In this document: positions 28,242 to 37,412 of the stretch, in pieces | Layout of the letters: every line of letters begins with the position of its first letter | Position numbering within the stretch: position 1 is the first letter of the stretch | The notes under the pieces: model-generated | Database searches by the model: none | What the model was told of the DNA's origin: nothing | Seen by the model: the letters and a program-made list of their open reading frames with translations, nothing else | Program-made: the position numbers and the translations under genes | From: Pseudomonas aestuarii | GTDB taxonomy: Bacteria > Pseudomonadota > Gammaproteobacteria > Pseudomonadales > Pseudomonadaceae | DNA length: 64,000 nt | Direction of reading: 5' to 3' | Assembly (NCBI RefSeq): GCF_027988105.1 | Contig: NZ_JAQJZJ010000003.1 | Coordinates: forward strand, 248,001-312,000

Positions 28242-29602
28242 ACAGCCTGCTGGCCGCCCTGGGTGACGGCCTGCGCCGTCATGCGCGGCTGATTCGCGGC
28301 CTGCAATGGGCGGTCGTGGCGTTCTATGGCGGGTTGCTGGTACTGCCGGCGCTGCTGCCGTTGCCATCCAGCCAGGCGCGCATGCTCGACAACCTGACGC
28401 TGCTGGCGCAGTTCATATTCTGGGGCGTCTGGTGGCCGTTTGTACTGCTGTCGATCGTGCTGTTCGGCCGGCTCTGGTGCGGGGTGTTCTGCCCCGAAGG
28501 CGCGCTCAGCGAGTGGATCAGCTGGCGCGGCCTGGGACGTGGCACGCCGCGCTGGATCCGCTGGGGCGGCTGGCCGACCCTGGCGTTCATCCTTACCACC
28601 ATTTATGGCCAGCTGATCAGCGTCTACGACTATGCCCAGGCGGCGTTGCTGATCCTCGGCGGCTCGACCCTGGCGGCGATGCTGGTGGGCTTTCTCTATG
28701 GCCGCGGCAAGCGCATCTGGTGCCGCTACCTGTGCCCGGTCAGCGGCGTGTTCGGCCTGCTCGCGCGCCTGGCGCCGCTGCACTACAAGGTCGACGAACA
28801 ACGCTGGCTGGACAACCCACCACCGCGCCAGCCACCACCCAACTGCGCACCGCTGCTGGATATCCGCCGCATGCAGGGCGCTGCCGACTGCCACGCCTGC
28901 GGCCGCTGCAGCGGCCAACGCGGCGCGGTGCAGCTGAGCACGCGTTCGCCGAATGCGGAAATCCTCATCGTCGGCAGCCAAACTCGCAGCCATTGGGACG
29001 CCCGCCTGCTGCTGTTCGGCGTGATCGGCCTGGCCATGGGCGCCTTCCAATGGACGCTCAGCCCCTGGTTCGTCAGCCTCAAACAGGCGACCGCCACCTG
29101 GCTGGTCGAGCGCGACAGCTACTGGCTGCTGCAAGCCGATGCGCCCTGGTGGCTGCTGACCCATTACCCGCAGGCCAACGACCTGTTCAGCTGGCTCGAT
29201 GGCCTGCTGATCCTGTTCTACCTGTCGGCCAGCGCGTTGCTGCTCGGTGGCGGCCTGTGGCTGCTGCTGCGGGCCGCGGCCTTGCTGGTGTCGCGCAGCG
29301 GCAATGCCTTCGAACAGCTGGCGCTGAGCCTGATTCCGCTCGGTGCCGGCGGGCTGTTTCTCGGCCTCAGCGCCACCACCGTCAAGCTGCTGCGCTACGA
29401 GGGCCTGGTCCTGGCCTGGGCGCAACCGGCGCGCGCCAGCCTGCTCGGCGGAGCGATTGCCTGGAGCCTGTGGCTGGGCTGGCAGGTGCTCGGCCGGCAT
29501 GGCGCCCATGGGCTGAAGCGGCTCGCGGCGTTCGGCTGCCTGCTGCTGGGCTCGGCCTGGATCGGTTATGGCTGGTGGTTGCAGTTCTGGGGATGGCATT
29601 GA
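28229..29602 (+). CDS. Membrane polyferredoxin (NapH/NosR-like 4Fe-4S protein) of the iron operon
   Basis: A 457-residue membrane protein with cysteine motifs CGVFCPEG and CRYLCPVSG typical of NapH/CcoG/NosR polyferredoxins, plus a ferredoxin-like CHACGRCSG near residue 220. Several membrane spans surround them. Such proteins are found with FTR1/P19 systems and probably supply electrons across the membrane for iron reduction. That role is an inference. It is the last gene of the operon. Confidence 0.82.
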   Translation: MRRLNSLLAALGDGLRRHARLIRGLQWAVVAFYGGLLVLPALLPLPSSQARMLDNLTLLAQFIFWGVWWPFVLLSIVLFGRLWCGVFCPEGALSEWISWRGLGRGTPRWIRWGGWPTLAFILTTIYGQLISVYDYAQAALLILGGSTLAAMLVGFLYGRGKRIWCRYLCPVSGVFGLLARLAPLHYKVDEQRWLDNPPPRQPPPNCAPLLDIRRMQGAADCHACGRCSGQRGAVQLSTRSPNAEILIVGSQTRSHWDARLLLFGVIGLAMGAFQWTLSPWFVSLKQATATWLVERDSYWLLQADAPWWLLTHYPQANDLFSWLDGLLILFYLSASALLLGGGLWLLLRAAALLVSRSGNAFEQLALSLIPLGAGGLFLGLSATTVKLLRYEGLVLAWAQPARASLLGGAIAWSLWLGWQVLGRHGAHGLKRLAAFGCLLLGSAWIGYGWWLQFWGWH

Positions 29603-29628
29603 GCCTTGCGCGCTCCTCGCTCCCAGAC

Positions 29629-29642
29629 TTGTTTGAAATCAA
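29629..29642. promoter_or_regulatory. Anr/Fnr-type box upstream of the first Dnr-type gene
   Basis: TTGTTTGAAATCAA has one mismatch to TTGAT-N4-ATCAA. It is centred 76 bp before the ATG at 29712, in keeping with Anr control of dnr genes in Pseudomonas. Confidence 0.6.
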
Positions 29643-29711
29643 GGAAGCCCGGGCTGCCGACCTTCTAGCATGCAATTCCGAGCAATCCCGAGCCGCATTG
29701 TGGGAGAGACC

Positions 29712-30389
29712 ATGCTGACTGAACCATCATTTGTCGCACAGTTGCGCCGTCATCACCTGTTCAGCCGACTGCCCGAGGCGGCGCTGCAGGAGGTGTGCGC
29801 CTCGGCCAACCTCAAACGCATTGCCGCAGGCGCCTCGTTGTTCCACCAGGGCGACAAGGCCGAGCGTTTCTATTTCATCTTCAGCGGCCAGGTGAAGCTG
29901 CACCGGGTGGTTTGCGACGGTCAGGAGAAACTGGTGGAAATCATCCGCGCCGACGAATCCTTTGCCGAGGCGCTGCTGTTTACCGGCGTGCCGCAGTACC
30001 CGGTCAGCGCCACCGCCCTGAAGACCTGCCAGGTGGCCAGCCTGCACGGCGCACAATACCGGCGCCTGCTGGAAGAACACCCGAGCATCTGCCTGGATAT
30101 TCTCGCCACCCTGAGCGTTCGCCTGCACCAGCGCCTGAACGAGATCGACACCCTGACCCTGGCCAACGCCTGCCACCGGGTCAGGCGCTTTCTGGCCCAG
30201 GCCCACGCCGAAGGCAACGGGGTGATCATGCTAGATGTGCCCAAACGCCTGATCGCCTCGAAGCTGGGCATCCAGCCGGAAACCTTCTCGCGCATCCTCC
30301 ATCGGCTGATCGACTCGGGCGTGATTGCCGTGCAGCGCCGGCGCATCGAGATCATCGATCTAGCAGGGCTGAGCAACTACGACGACTAG
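29712..30389 (+). CDS. Dnr-type Crp/Fnr transcription regulator (copy 1)
   Basis: A 225-residue Crp/Fnr-family regulator without the N-terminal cysteines of Anr, so it belongs to the Dnr/NnrR side that responds to nitrogen oxides through heme. The sensor domain is followed by a winged helix with recognition segment QPETFSRILHRL, matching the same TTGAT-type half-site as Anr. P. stutzeri carries several such paralogues (DnrD, DnrE, DnrS), and I cannot say which this is. GGGAGAGACC precedes the ATG. It is followed by a DGC-domain gene and a second Dnr. Confidence 0.87.
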   Translation: MLTEPSFVAQLRRHHLFSRLPEAALQEVCASANLKRIAAGASLFHQGDKAERFYFIFSGQVKLHRVVCDGQEKLVEIIRADESFAEALLFTGVPQYPVSATALKTCQVASLHGAQYRRLLEEHPSICLDILATLSVRLHQRLNEIDTLTLANACHRVRRFLAQAHAEGNGVIMLDVPKRLIASKLGIQPETFSRILHRLIDSGVIAVQRRRIEIIDLAGLSNYDD

Positions 30390-30468
30390 CAGAATTGACT
30401 GTGATCATCGTCAGCCGCTGCACGGCCGTCACACTGGACGGCCTCTAGACGGTTGAAGGGTGTGCAGC

Positions 30469-30906
30469 ATGTCCAAGACAACCCAGCCCCTGGTCTACTC
30501 CTGCTCCGGCTGTTCCAACGTGGCGCAACTGGCGAATACCCTTGCCGTGCGCCTGGATCGTGCCGGTCTGGCGGAAATGTCCTGCATTGCCGGGGTCGGC
30601 GGGCATGTCCCGGCCCTGGTGAACAAGGCCCGCTCGGGGCGGCCGATCCTGGCCATCGACGGCTGCCCGCTGCATTGCGTCAGCGCCTGCCTGGCCCAGC
30701 ATGGTATCGGCGCCGACGTGCACATCACCCTCAGCAGTTCGGGCCTGCGCAAACGCTATCGGCAAGATTGCAGCACGGCCGAGGCCGACGCGCTGTTTGA
30801 GGACATGCAACGCATCATCGCCCGCCTGGGTCAGGGACAAGCCGACCCTGGCTGCGCTATGCAATCGCCGCTGACTCCAGGTACCGGCGCACCAGGCTTG
30901 GAGTGA
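30469..30906 (+). CDS. DGC-domain putative zinc-binding protein
   Basis: A 145-residue protein with CSGCSNVAQLAN near the N-terminus and the signature DGCPLHCVSACL in the middle. These cysteines define the DGC family, predicted to bind zinc. Members are common in denitrification and nitrate-respiration clusters, but no reaction has been assigned that I know of. GAAGGGTGTGCAGC places the start at the ATG at 30469. It lies between the two Dnr-type regulators. Confidence 0.82.
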   Translation: MSKTTQPLVYSCSGCSNVAQLANTLAVRLDRAGLAEMSCIAGVGGHVPALVNKARSGRPILAIDGCPLHCVSACLAQHGIGADVHITLSSSGLRKRYRQDCSTAEADALFEDMQRIIARLGQGQADPGCAMQSPLTPGTGAPGLE

Positions 30907-31007
30907 GTGACGTGGACTGACTGCAGGGTTAAAAAGACCCTTGTGGTATTTATTACCCTACAGACGCCCAGTCTTTTTCACCATAACCACTCAATAAAGC
31001 CTTTAAA

Positions 31008-31021
31008 TTCAATCGATTGAA
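31008..31021. promoter_or_regulatory. Perfect 14-bp palindrome upstream of the 50-codon gene
   Basis: TTCAATCGATTGAA is fully self-complementary and sits 78 bp before the ATG at 31099 in an AT-richer stretch. It is not an Anr/Dnr consensus (the TTGAT-N4-ATCAA arms are absent). It may be an operator for another regulator. Confidence 0.35.
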
Positions 31022-31098
31022 GATGGCATGCGGTTTGCTCACGGATAACCATCGATAACCGTGATTCGAGTTGAATGACCGCCATGCAAGGAGTCTCC

Positions 31099-31251
31099 AT
31101 GAAAAAAGTTCTGCAACCGCTCGCCTGGTACCTGGTCCTGGCCTCGGTATTGGCCATGGCCAGCGGCGTTGCCTTGAGTGTCGCCACCGACATGGCGCTG
31201 ACCGCCAGCGGCGTTGAGTGGCAGCAGCCCGCCATCCGGGCCGCCTGCTAG
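31099..31251 (+). CDS. Small single-span membrane protein (50 residues)
   Basis: Reading from the ATG at 31099 to TAG gives 50 residues beginning MKKVLQPLAWYLVLASVLAM. A hydrophobic helix covers about 8-30, followed by TDMALTASGVEWQQP and a C-terminal Cys. AAGGAGTCTCC is an excellent ribosome-binding site, and codon use matches the neighbours. It lies 95 bp before the second Dnr gene on the same strand. I do not recognise a family. Either a small membrane partner of the denitrification machinery or a secreted peptide is possible. Confidence 0.6.
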   Translation: MKKVLQPLAWYLVLASVLAMASGVALSVATDMALTASGVEWQQPAIRAAC

Positions 31252-31346
31252 AACCAGGTTCACCACGCAAGACCGAGTCGTCAGCCCGTCACGCACAGGG
31301 CCCGACTCCAGGCCGATCTTCATGCCCAACAATCAGGATGTCTTCC

Positions 31347-32030
31347 ATGGTGCTTCATCGCGTTCATCACCAGATTCTCCGCAGTCACCATTTGTTCGAG
31401 CCGTTGAACGAAGAGCAGATGGATGAACTGATGAGCACCAGTCAACTGCTCAGCATCGACAAGGGCGAGCCCTTGTTCCGCCAGGGCGAGCCGGCCCATT
31501 CGTTCTATTTCGTCATCGCCGGCGCGGTGAAGATCTACCGCCTGACCCCGGATGGGCAGGAGAAGGTGTTCGAGGTCATCGGCAATCGGCAGACCTTCGC
31601 CGAAGCCATGATGCTGATGGACACGCCCAACTATGTCGCCTCGGCCGAGGCGGTCTGCCCGACGCAGCTCTACCGCATCGCCAACAGCACCTATATGCGC
31701 CTGCTGCAGAGCAACAGCCGGCTGACCTTCGCACTGCTCGGCAAGCTCTGCGTGCGCCTGCACCAGCGGGTCAACGAGATCGAGACGCTGTCGCTGAAAA
31801 ACGCCACCCACCGCGTGGTGCGCTACCTGATCACTCAGCTCGCCCGCCAGCCGGACGCGGGCAACAGTTTCGAACTGCCGATGGCCAAGCAGTTGATTGC
31901 CGGGCACCTGTCGATCCAGCCGGAGACCTTCTCGCGGATCATGCGCCGCCTGATCGACGAGGAAATCATCACCCAGGAAGGCCGCCAGATCAGCATCATC
32001 GATCGCCTGCGTCTGGAGCAGTTCGAGTGA
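31347..32030 (+). CDS. dnr: Dnr-type Crp/Fnr transcription regulator (copy 2)
   Basis: A 227-residue Dnr-type regulator starting MVLHRVHHQILRSHHLFEPL, a Dnr/DnrD-like opening. There are no N-terminal Fe-S cysteines. The winged helix contains QPETFSRIMRRLIDEEII. In Pseudomonas, Dnr activates nir, nor and nos promoters at TTGAT-N4-ATCAA sites in response to NO. The ATG at 31347 follows CAGGAT with proper spacing, and upstream in-frame codons lack a site. It is followed closely by dnrP and then converges on the nor genes. Confidence 0.9.
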   Translation: MVLHRVHHQILRSHHLFEPLNEEQMDELMSTSQLLSIDKGEPLFRQGEPAHSFYFVIAGAVKIYRLTPDGQEKVFEVIGNRQTFAEAMMLMDTPNYVASAEAVCPTQLYRIANSTYMRLLQSNSRLTFALLGKLCVRLHQRVNEIETLSLKNATHRVVRYLITQLARQPDAGNSFELPMAKQLIAGHLSIQPETFSRIMRRLIDEEIITQEGRQISIIDRLRLEQFE

Positions 32031-32060
32031 ATTGCCGGTCTTCGCGTCTGAGCGCTCGCC

Positions 32061-32252
32061 ATGTCTAAATGCCTGTATTGCCAACGCGACAACCCACCCG
32101 GGAAAGCCGAGTGCCGCCACTGCGGCATGCCCCTGCCGGCACTGGCCGACTCCGCCGGCGAACGACGGCAGCGGCGCTTTCTGTGGTTCTGCATCGGCCT
32201 GGCGGTGTTCTGCGCGGTGATGGTGGTCTGGCTGCCGCGAAGTATTGCCTGA
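32061..32252 (+). CDS. dnrP: DnrP-like zinc-ribbon membrane protein
   Basis: A 63-residue protein with a zinc ribbon (CLYCQRDN and CRHCGMPL) and one C-terminal membrane helix (about 41-57, LWFCIGLAVFCAVMVVW). This is the DnrP type, encoded directly after dnrD in P. stutzeri. Its function is unknown to me. It lies 30 bp after the Dnr stop codon and is probably in the same transcript. Confidence 0.8.
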   Translation: MSKCLYCQRDNPPGKAECRHCGMPLPALADSAGERRQRRFLWFCIGLAVFCAVMVVWLPRSIA

Positions 32253-32291
32253 CGACCCCTACGTTTCTCTACCTATTGCTGCGCCTGATTG

Positions 32292-32352
32292 TTGGGTTAC
32301 CCGGCGGTTGGTTGCGGCAGCGTCCGTTTAATCGCGAGCGCCGCTAACCCAA
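32292..32352. repeat. Short element with TTGGGTTA / TAACCCAA ends
   Basis: A 61-bp stretch bounded by TTGGGTTA and its inverse TAACCCAA, downstream of dnrP. Its ends resemble those of the element at 57084-57150 (GGTGGGTTA / TAACCCACC). Probably a small dispersed repeat of the genome. Confidence 0.5.
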
Positions 32353-32407
32353 CCTAGGGAGAGCCGACCCAACCTGCGGTTGCGCGCAGCTCGAACCAAC
32401 TGCAGAT

Positions 32408-32429
32408 AATCGCGGCCTTGGCCGCGATT
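32408..32429. terminator. Bidirectional terminator between dnrP and norD
   Basis: AATCGCGGCC-TT-GGCCGCGATT is a perfect 10-bp stem with a 2-base centre. It sits just after the norD stop codon (minus strand) and downstream of dnrP (plus strand). The A/T ends give modest T-runs in both directions. Confidence 0.75.
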
Positions 32430-32431
32430 GT

Positions 32432-34273
32432 TTATGCCTGGGTCAGCTGCCGGTACAGCTGCGGCAGGCGCAGCGGCAATTGCTGCGGCTGGCGGATCTG
32501 GGTGTAGCCATTGGCGCCGAACATGTACGGCAGGTAATCGCCGGCTTCGCTGTCGATGGTGATGCAGAACGGCAACAGGCCCTGGCGCCGCGCCTCCAGT
32601 ACCGCTTCGCGGGTGTCCTCGACGCCATAGCGGCCCTCGTAGAGATCCAGGTCGTTGGGTTTGCCATCGGTCACCAACAGCAGCAGCTTGCGCCGCTGCT
32701 TGCAGGCGCCGAGCAGCACGGTGGCCTGGCGGATGGCCGCGCCCATACGGGTGTAATAGCCGGGCTTGAGCGCCTGAATGCGCCCGCGGGTGTTGTCGTC
32801 GTAGCGCTGCTTGAACGACTTGAGCTCCTGCATGCGCACCTGCTGGCGGCGCAACGAGGAGAACCCATAAAGGGCGAAATCGTCGCCCAGGGCGGCCAGG
32901 GTTTCACCGAACAGCAGCAGACTGTCGCTGATCACCTCGATCACCCGGTGCTCATCGTCCAGGTGGGCGTCGGTGGACATGGACACATCCGCCAGCAGCA
33001 GGCAGGCCAGGTCGCGGCGCGTGTGGCGCTGCTCCATGAACAGGCCGCGCTCGGCGCACTGACCGTGCTGACGCTCGACGTGAAAATCCAGCCAGGCCTG
33101 CATATCCAGCTCCGAGCCCTGGGGTTGCTGACGCAGCCACTGGCGATCGTTGCGCAGGTGCTCGAACTGGCGACGCAGGCGCTTGGCCAGCGGTGCCAGA
33201 CGCAAGGGCAGCGGCTGTGGCTCGCTGCCGCGCGGCACCATCATCTGCAGGTTGACGAAATCCTCGCGCAGGCTCTGCTGGCGATAGTCCCACTCCGGCA
33301 ACTTGATGCCCTCGCCCAGCGGGATGTCGTCGACGTCCGCCGGCGGCAGATCGAGGTGCAACTTGAGCCCGCCGCCCTTGCGCAGGCGCTGCTTGGACAG
33401 GGCCAGTTCGTCGAGATCCTCGGCGACCCGCGCGGCGTCCAGGTCTTCGCTGTCATCAGTGCAGCGATCCAGTTCGACATGCTCGGACCAGCTGAACAGG
33501 TTTTCCAGGCGAAAGATCAACAGACCGCCCTTGCTGCTGCTCTCCTCGACCCGCTTGGCGCGCTTGGGCCCGACCTTCTGCTCGCCCGGCGGGGTCAGCA
33601 GGTTGCCCTCGTTTTCCTCGCCCAGCTCACAGGCCTGGGGTTCGCCGAGGTTTTCCGCCGGGTACAGCCACAGCGGCAACGGCCAAGGGGCCAGTTCGCT
33701 ACGCGGAAAATGCTCGACGCTGCCCGGTTGGCGCAGGGCCTGACAGAGCGCCAGTTCCAGCGCCGCCTCGCCCTTGCCCAGCTGCTTGGGATCGGGGCGC
33801 AATTGCAGATGAGCCTCGACCAGGCGCTGGTAGCGTGGGCGCAGGGCCGGGTAGGCCTGCAACAACTGCTGGGTCCAGCGCTGGTTGTCGCGCGCCCAGT
33901 GGCGCATCTCCCCCGCTTGCGCGGCGAGCAGCGCCAGCCAGCGATACAGATCCTGATTCAGGGTAACTTCTGGGTACACCGCCAGGCTCGGCGGCAGGCG
34001 CAGGTTACTGGCATCGCACCAGGCCACCGGCATTTGCTTGCAGGTGCCGGCCACCTGTTGCAGCAGGTTACGCCGCAGCACCAGGTCGCGCGCGCTGGCG
34101 GCCTCCACTCCGACGCCACTGGCGCCGCCCATGGCGCGGAACAGCAACGCCAGGGGCCGCTGCATACTGGCCAGTTCGACCCGCGCCTCGGGAAAATCCG
34201 GGCTGGCACGTCGGGTGATGAAGCGGTGCCAGACACTGCCCACCCACTCTTCCAGTTCAACGGTAAAAGCCAT
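32432..34273 (-). CDS. norD: Nitric oxide reductase activation protein NorD
   Basis: A 613-residue protein with a C-terminal von Willebrand factor A domain. The MIDAS starts at LLADVSMSTDAH and continues with VTDGKPNDLDLYEGRYG. NorD works with the AAA ATPase NirQ/NorQ to assemble or activate the NO reductase, probably by inserting non-heme iron. GAGGTGAAGCAG precedes the ATG at 34273. It lies 90 bp after norB, with a terminator-like hairpin between, so it may be expressed at a lower level than norCB. Confidence 0.93.
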   Translation of the reverse strand: MAFTVELEEWVGSVWHRFITRRASPDFPEARVELASMQRPLALLFRAMGGASGVGVEAASARDLVLRRNLLQQVAGTCKQMPVAWCDASNLRLPPSLAVYPEVTLNQDLYRWLALLAAQAGEMRHWARDNQRWTQQLLQAYPALRPRYQRLVEAHLQLRPDPKQLGKGEAALELALCQALRQPGSVEHFPRSELAPWPLPLWLYPAENLGEPQACELGEENEGNLLTPPGEQKVGPKRAKRVEESSSKGGLLIFRLENLFSWSEHVELDRCTDDSEDLDAARVAEDLDELALSKQRLRKGGGLKLHLDLPPADVDDIPLGEGIKLPEWDYRQQSLREDFVNLQMMVPRGSEPQPLPLRLAPLAKRLRRQFEHLRNDRQWLRQQPQGSELDMQAWLDFHVERQHGQCAERGLFMEQRHTRRDLACLLLADVSMSTDAHLDDEHRVIEVISDSLLLFGETLAALGDDFALYGFSSLRRQQVRMQELKSFKQRYDDNTRGRIQALKPGYYTRMGAAIRQATVLLGACKQRRKLLLLVTDGKPNDLDLYEGRYGVEDTREAVLEARRQGLLPFCITIDSEAGDYLPYMFGANGYTQIRQPQQLPLRLPQLYRQLTQA

Positions 34274-34313
34274 CTGCTTCACCTCACTCGCGGTGCTCCG
34301 TAGAGCCACATGC

Positions 34314-34341
34314 AAAACGGCCCGCTGTACCAGCCGGGCCG
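34314..34341 (-). terminator. Terminator-like hairpin between norB and norD
   Basis: On the minus strand CGGCCCG and CGGGCCG form a 7-bp stem around a 10-base loop, followed by TTTT. Lying inside the norCBD operon, it could attenuate norD or stabilise the norCB transcript. Confidence 0.55.
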
Positions 34342-34363
34342 AGAGTTAGTTAGCGCTTGGGCC

Positions 34364-35797
<1,434 letters not shown>

Positions 35798-36238
35798 TCA
35801 GCCCTCCTTGTTTGGCGGCCAGTTGTTGGTATCGATCTTCGAAGTCCACTTGAGGAACTCCGCCATATCGTCCACTTCCCGCTCGCTCAAATTGAATTGC
35901 GGCATGGCTCTGCGCCCTGGAACGCCCAGGGGCTGCGCCTTCATCCAGGCATGCAGGAACGGCTTGAAGGCCGTCTCGCCGCCCCGGCGATCGAACACAT
36001 TGCCCAGCTCCGGCGCGAAGTAGGCGCCCTCGCCCAGCAAGCTGTGGCAGCCGATGCAGTTGTTGTTTTCCCAGACCGCTTTGCCGCGCACCACCGACTC
36101 GTTCATCTCCGAGGCGTTGCTGCGTTCTGGAAAGGTCTGCTCGGTGTGGTAGGTCAGGGCCAGGAATACCAGGAAGAAGAACACGCTCCCCCCAAAGTAG
36201 ATATTCCTGGCCATGCTCTTGGTGAAGGTCTCTGACAT
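35798..36238 (-). CDS. norC: Nitric oxide reductase subunit C (cytochrome c)
   Basis: A 146-residue membrane-anchored cytochrome c that passes electrons to NorB. An N-terminal membrane helix (about 12-30) is followed by the heme motif C61-I-G-C64-H65 and a methionine ligand in RAMPQF. GAGGAAGCGACC precedes the ATG at 36238. A perfect Anr/Dnr-type box is centred 64 bp upstream, the expected position for Dnr activation. Confidence 0.96.
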   Translation of the reverse strand: MSETFTKSMARNIYFGGSVFFFLVFLALTYHTEQTFPERSNASEMNESVVRGKAVWENNNCIGCHSLLGEGAYFAPELGNVFDRRGGETAFKPFLHAWMKAQPLGVPGRRAMPQFNLSEREVDDMAEFLKWTSKIDTNNWPPNKEG

Positions 36239-36295
36239 GGTCGCTTCCTCTTTACTTGGCGAATCCATTCTAGAAAGCCTGCTAACGAAACCTGC

Positions 36296-36309
36296 TTGAT
36301 CGCAATCAA
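36296..36309. promoter_or_regulatory. Anr/Dnr-type box of the norCBD promoter
   Basis: TTGATCGCAATCAA is a perfect consensus match, positioned for a start near 36261 and a short leader to norC. The 230 bp between it and norF hold no recognisable gene. Confidence 0.85.
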
Positions 36310-36539
36310 GAAAGCCGGAAAGCCCGATGGTTTTACTCGGATATGGTCAGGGGGAGAAAAACAGCGCAGAGCAAGCGTGGCCGACTCGGCAACCACAGCA
36401 GGCGCAGGACTAAACCCTAGGGCGTACTCGCGAAGCCGTACGCCGCTGCTGAGCGTCACGGTGGCTGGCTTTCGGCAGCAACGCGGGACTGTTCGCTGCG
36501 CTCCCGAGTCCACCCTTCGCCCGTTGTCTTGCCAGCGGA

Positions 36540-36797
36540 TTACCCCCTGAGCGCCAGGCTCAGCAGCACCCCCGCCACCAGCGCCAGCGGCCAGCCCAGC
36601 AGCAGCCAGCGCCACATACGCGGGGCGTGACGCAACTCCATGAAGCCGTCGGCAATCAGCCAGGCCTTGCCCAGGGCGGCGAGCAACACGGCGCCGGTCA
36701 TGAGCAGGGTCGCCCCGGTATTGCCCAGTTGCACGCTGGTCACGGACAGCGCGGCCAGCCCCAGCCAGCAGAGAATCAGGGTGTTTGAAGCAGACAT
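36540..36797 (-). CDS. norF: NorF-like small membrane protein (cytochrome oxidase subunit IV-like)
   Basis: An 85-residue protein with three hydrophobic helices and the central KAWLIADGFMELRHAP, typical of the NorF / cytochrome c oxidase subunit IV family. It lies directly after norE on the same strand, as in other denitrifiers. NorE and NorF improve NO reductase activity but are not catalytic. GAGGTCGCC precedes the ATG. Confidence 0.82.
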   Translation of the reverse strand: MSASNTLILCWLGLAALSVTSVQLGNTGATLLMTGAVLLAALGKAWLIADGFMELRHAPRMWRWLLLGWPLALVAGVLLSLALRG

Positions 36798-36824
36798 GGC
36801 GACCTCGTCGATGCAGCGCGCTGC

Positions 36825-37412
36825 TCAGTTCAAGATATAAACCAGCGGAAACAACAGCACCCAGACCAGATCGACCATGTGCCAATACAGCACGCCGGAC
36901 TCCATCACGCTGCAGTTGTCCGGGCCATAGGCGCGGCGCCGACAGCGCTCGGCCAGCCAGCCGAGGATCAGCAAGCCGAGCAGCACATGGACGAAATGAA
37001 AGCCGGTGAGCATCCAGTACAGGGTGAAGAAGGTGTTGTGCTCAATGCCCAGCCCCGCCCCAGCCAGATGGCTGTACTCGCCGAGCTTCAACAGCACATA
37101 GACGCTGGCCGACAGCAGCGCCGCGAGTAGCAACCAGGCCGCGCGCGATGCGCGCGCCTGGCGCACCTGCTCCAGGGCCAGCGCGGCGAACAGCCCGGAG
37201 GTGAGCAGGCTCAGGGTCAGCGCCAGGCCGGTGGAGCTGTCGAGCAACTGGCGACTGGCGTGAAACAGCTGCGGCTGCAAGGCCTGGGCCACGGCGAAGG
37301 TGAGGATCAGCAGGGCAAAGACCGTCAGCTCGGCGAGGATGAAGAACCACATCGCCAGGTCGCCCGGCAGACGCCGGGCCGGGCTGGCGAAGGCTTCAAG
37401 CGAAGTGGACAT
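36825..37412 (-). CDS. norE: NorE (cytochrome c oxidase subunit III-like)
   Basis: A 195-residue protein with five membrane helices of the cytochrome oxidase subunit III family. FTLYWMLTGFHFVHVLLG is the family hallmark, and the C-terminus reads YWHMVDLVWVLLFPLVYI. No catalytic metal site is expected. It overlaps the nirQ end by 17 bp and precedes norF by 27 bp, giving an operon nirQ-norE-norF. Confidence 0.9.
   Translation of the reverse strand: MSTSLEAFASPARRLPGDLAMWFFILAELTVFALLILTFAVAQALQPQLFHASRQLLDSSTGLALTLSLLTSGLFAALALEQVRQARASRAAWLLLAALLSASVYVLLKLGEYSHLAGAGLGIEHNTFFTLYWMLTGFHFVHVLLGLLILGWLAERCRRRAYGPDNCSVMESGVLYWHMVDLVWVLLFPLVYILN

Noticed and set aside
28175..29599. 474-codon glutamine/alanine-rich minus frame opposite the polyferredoxin gene
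   Set aside because: Composition is typical of an antisense shadow, and the plus frame has clear ferredoxin motifs and operon overlap.
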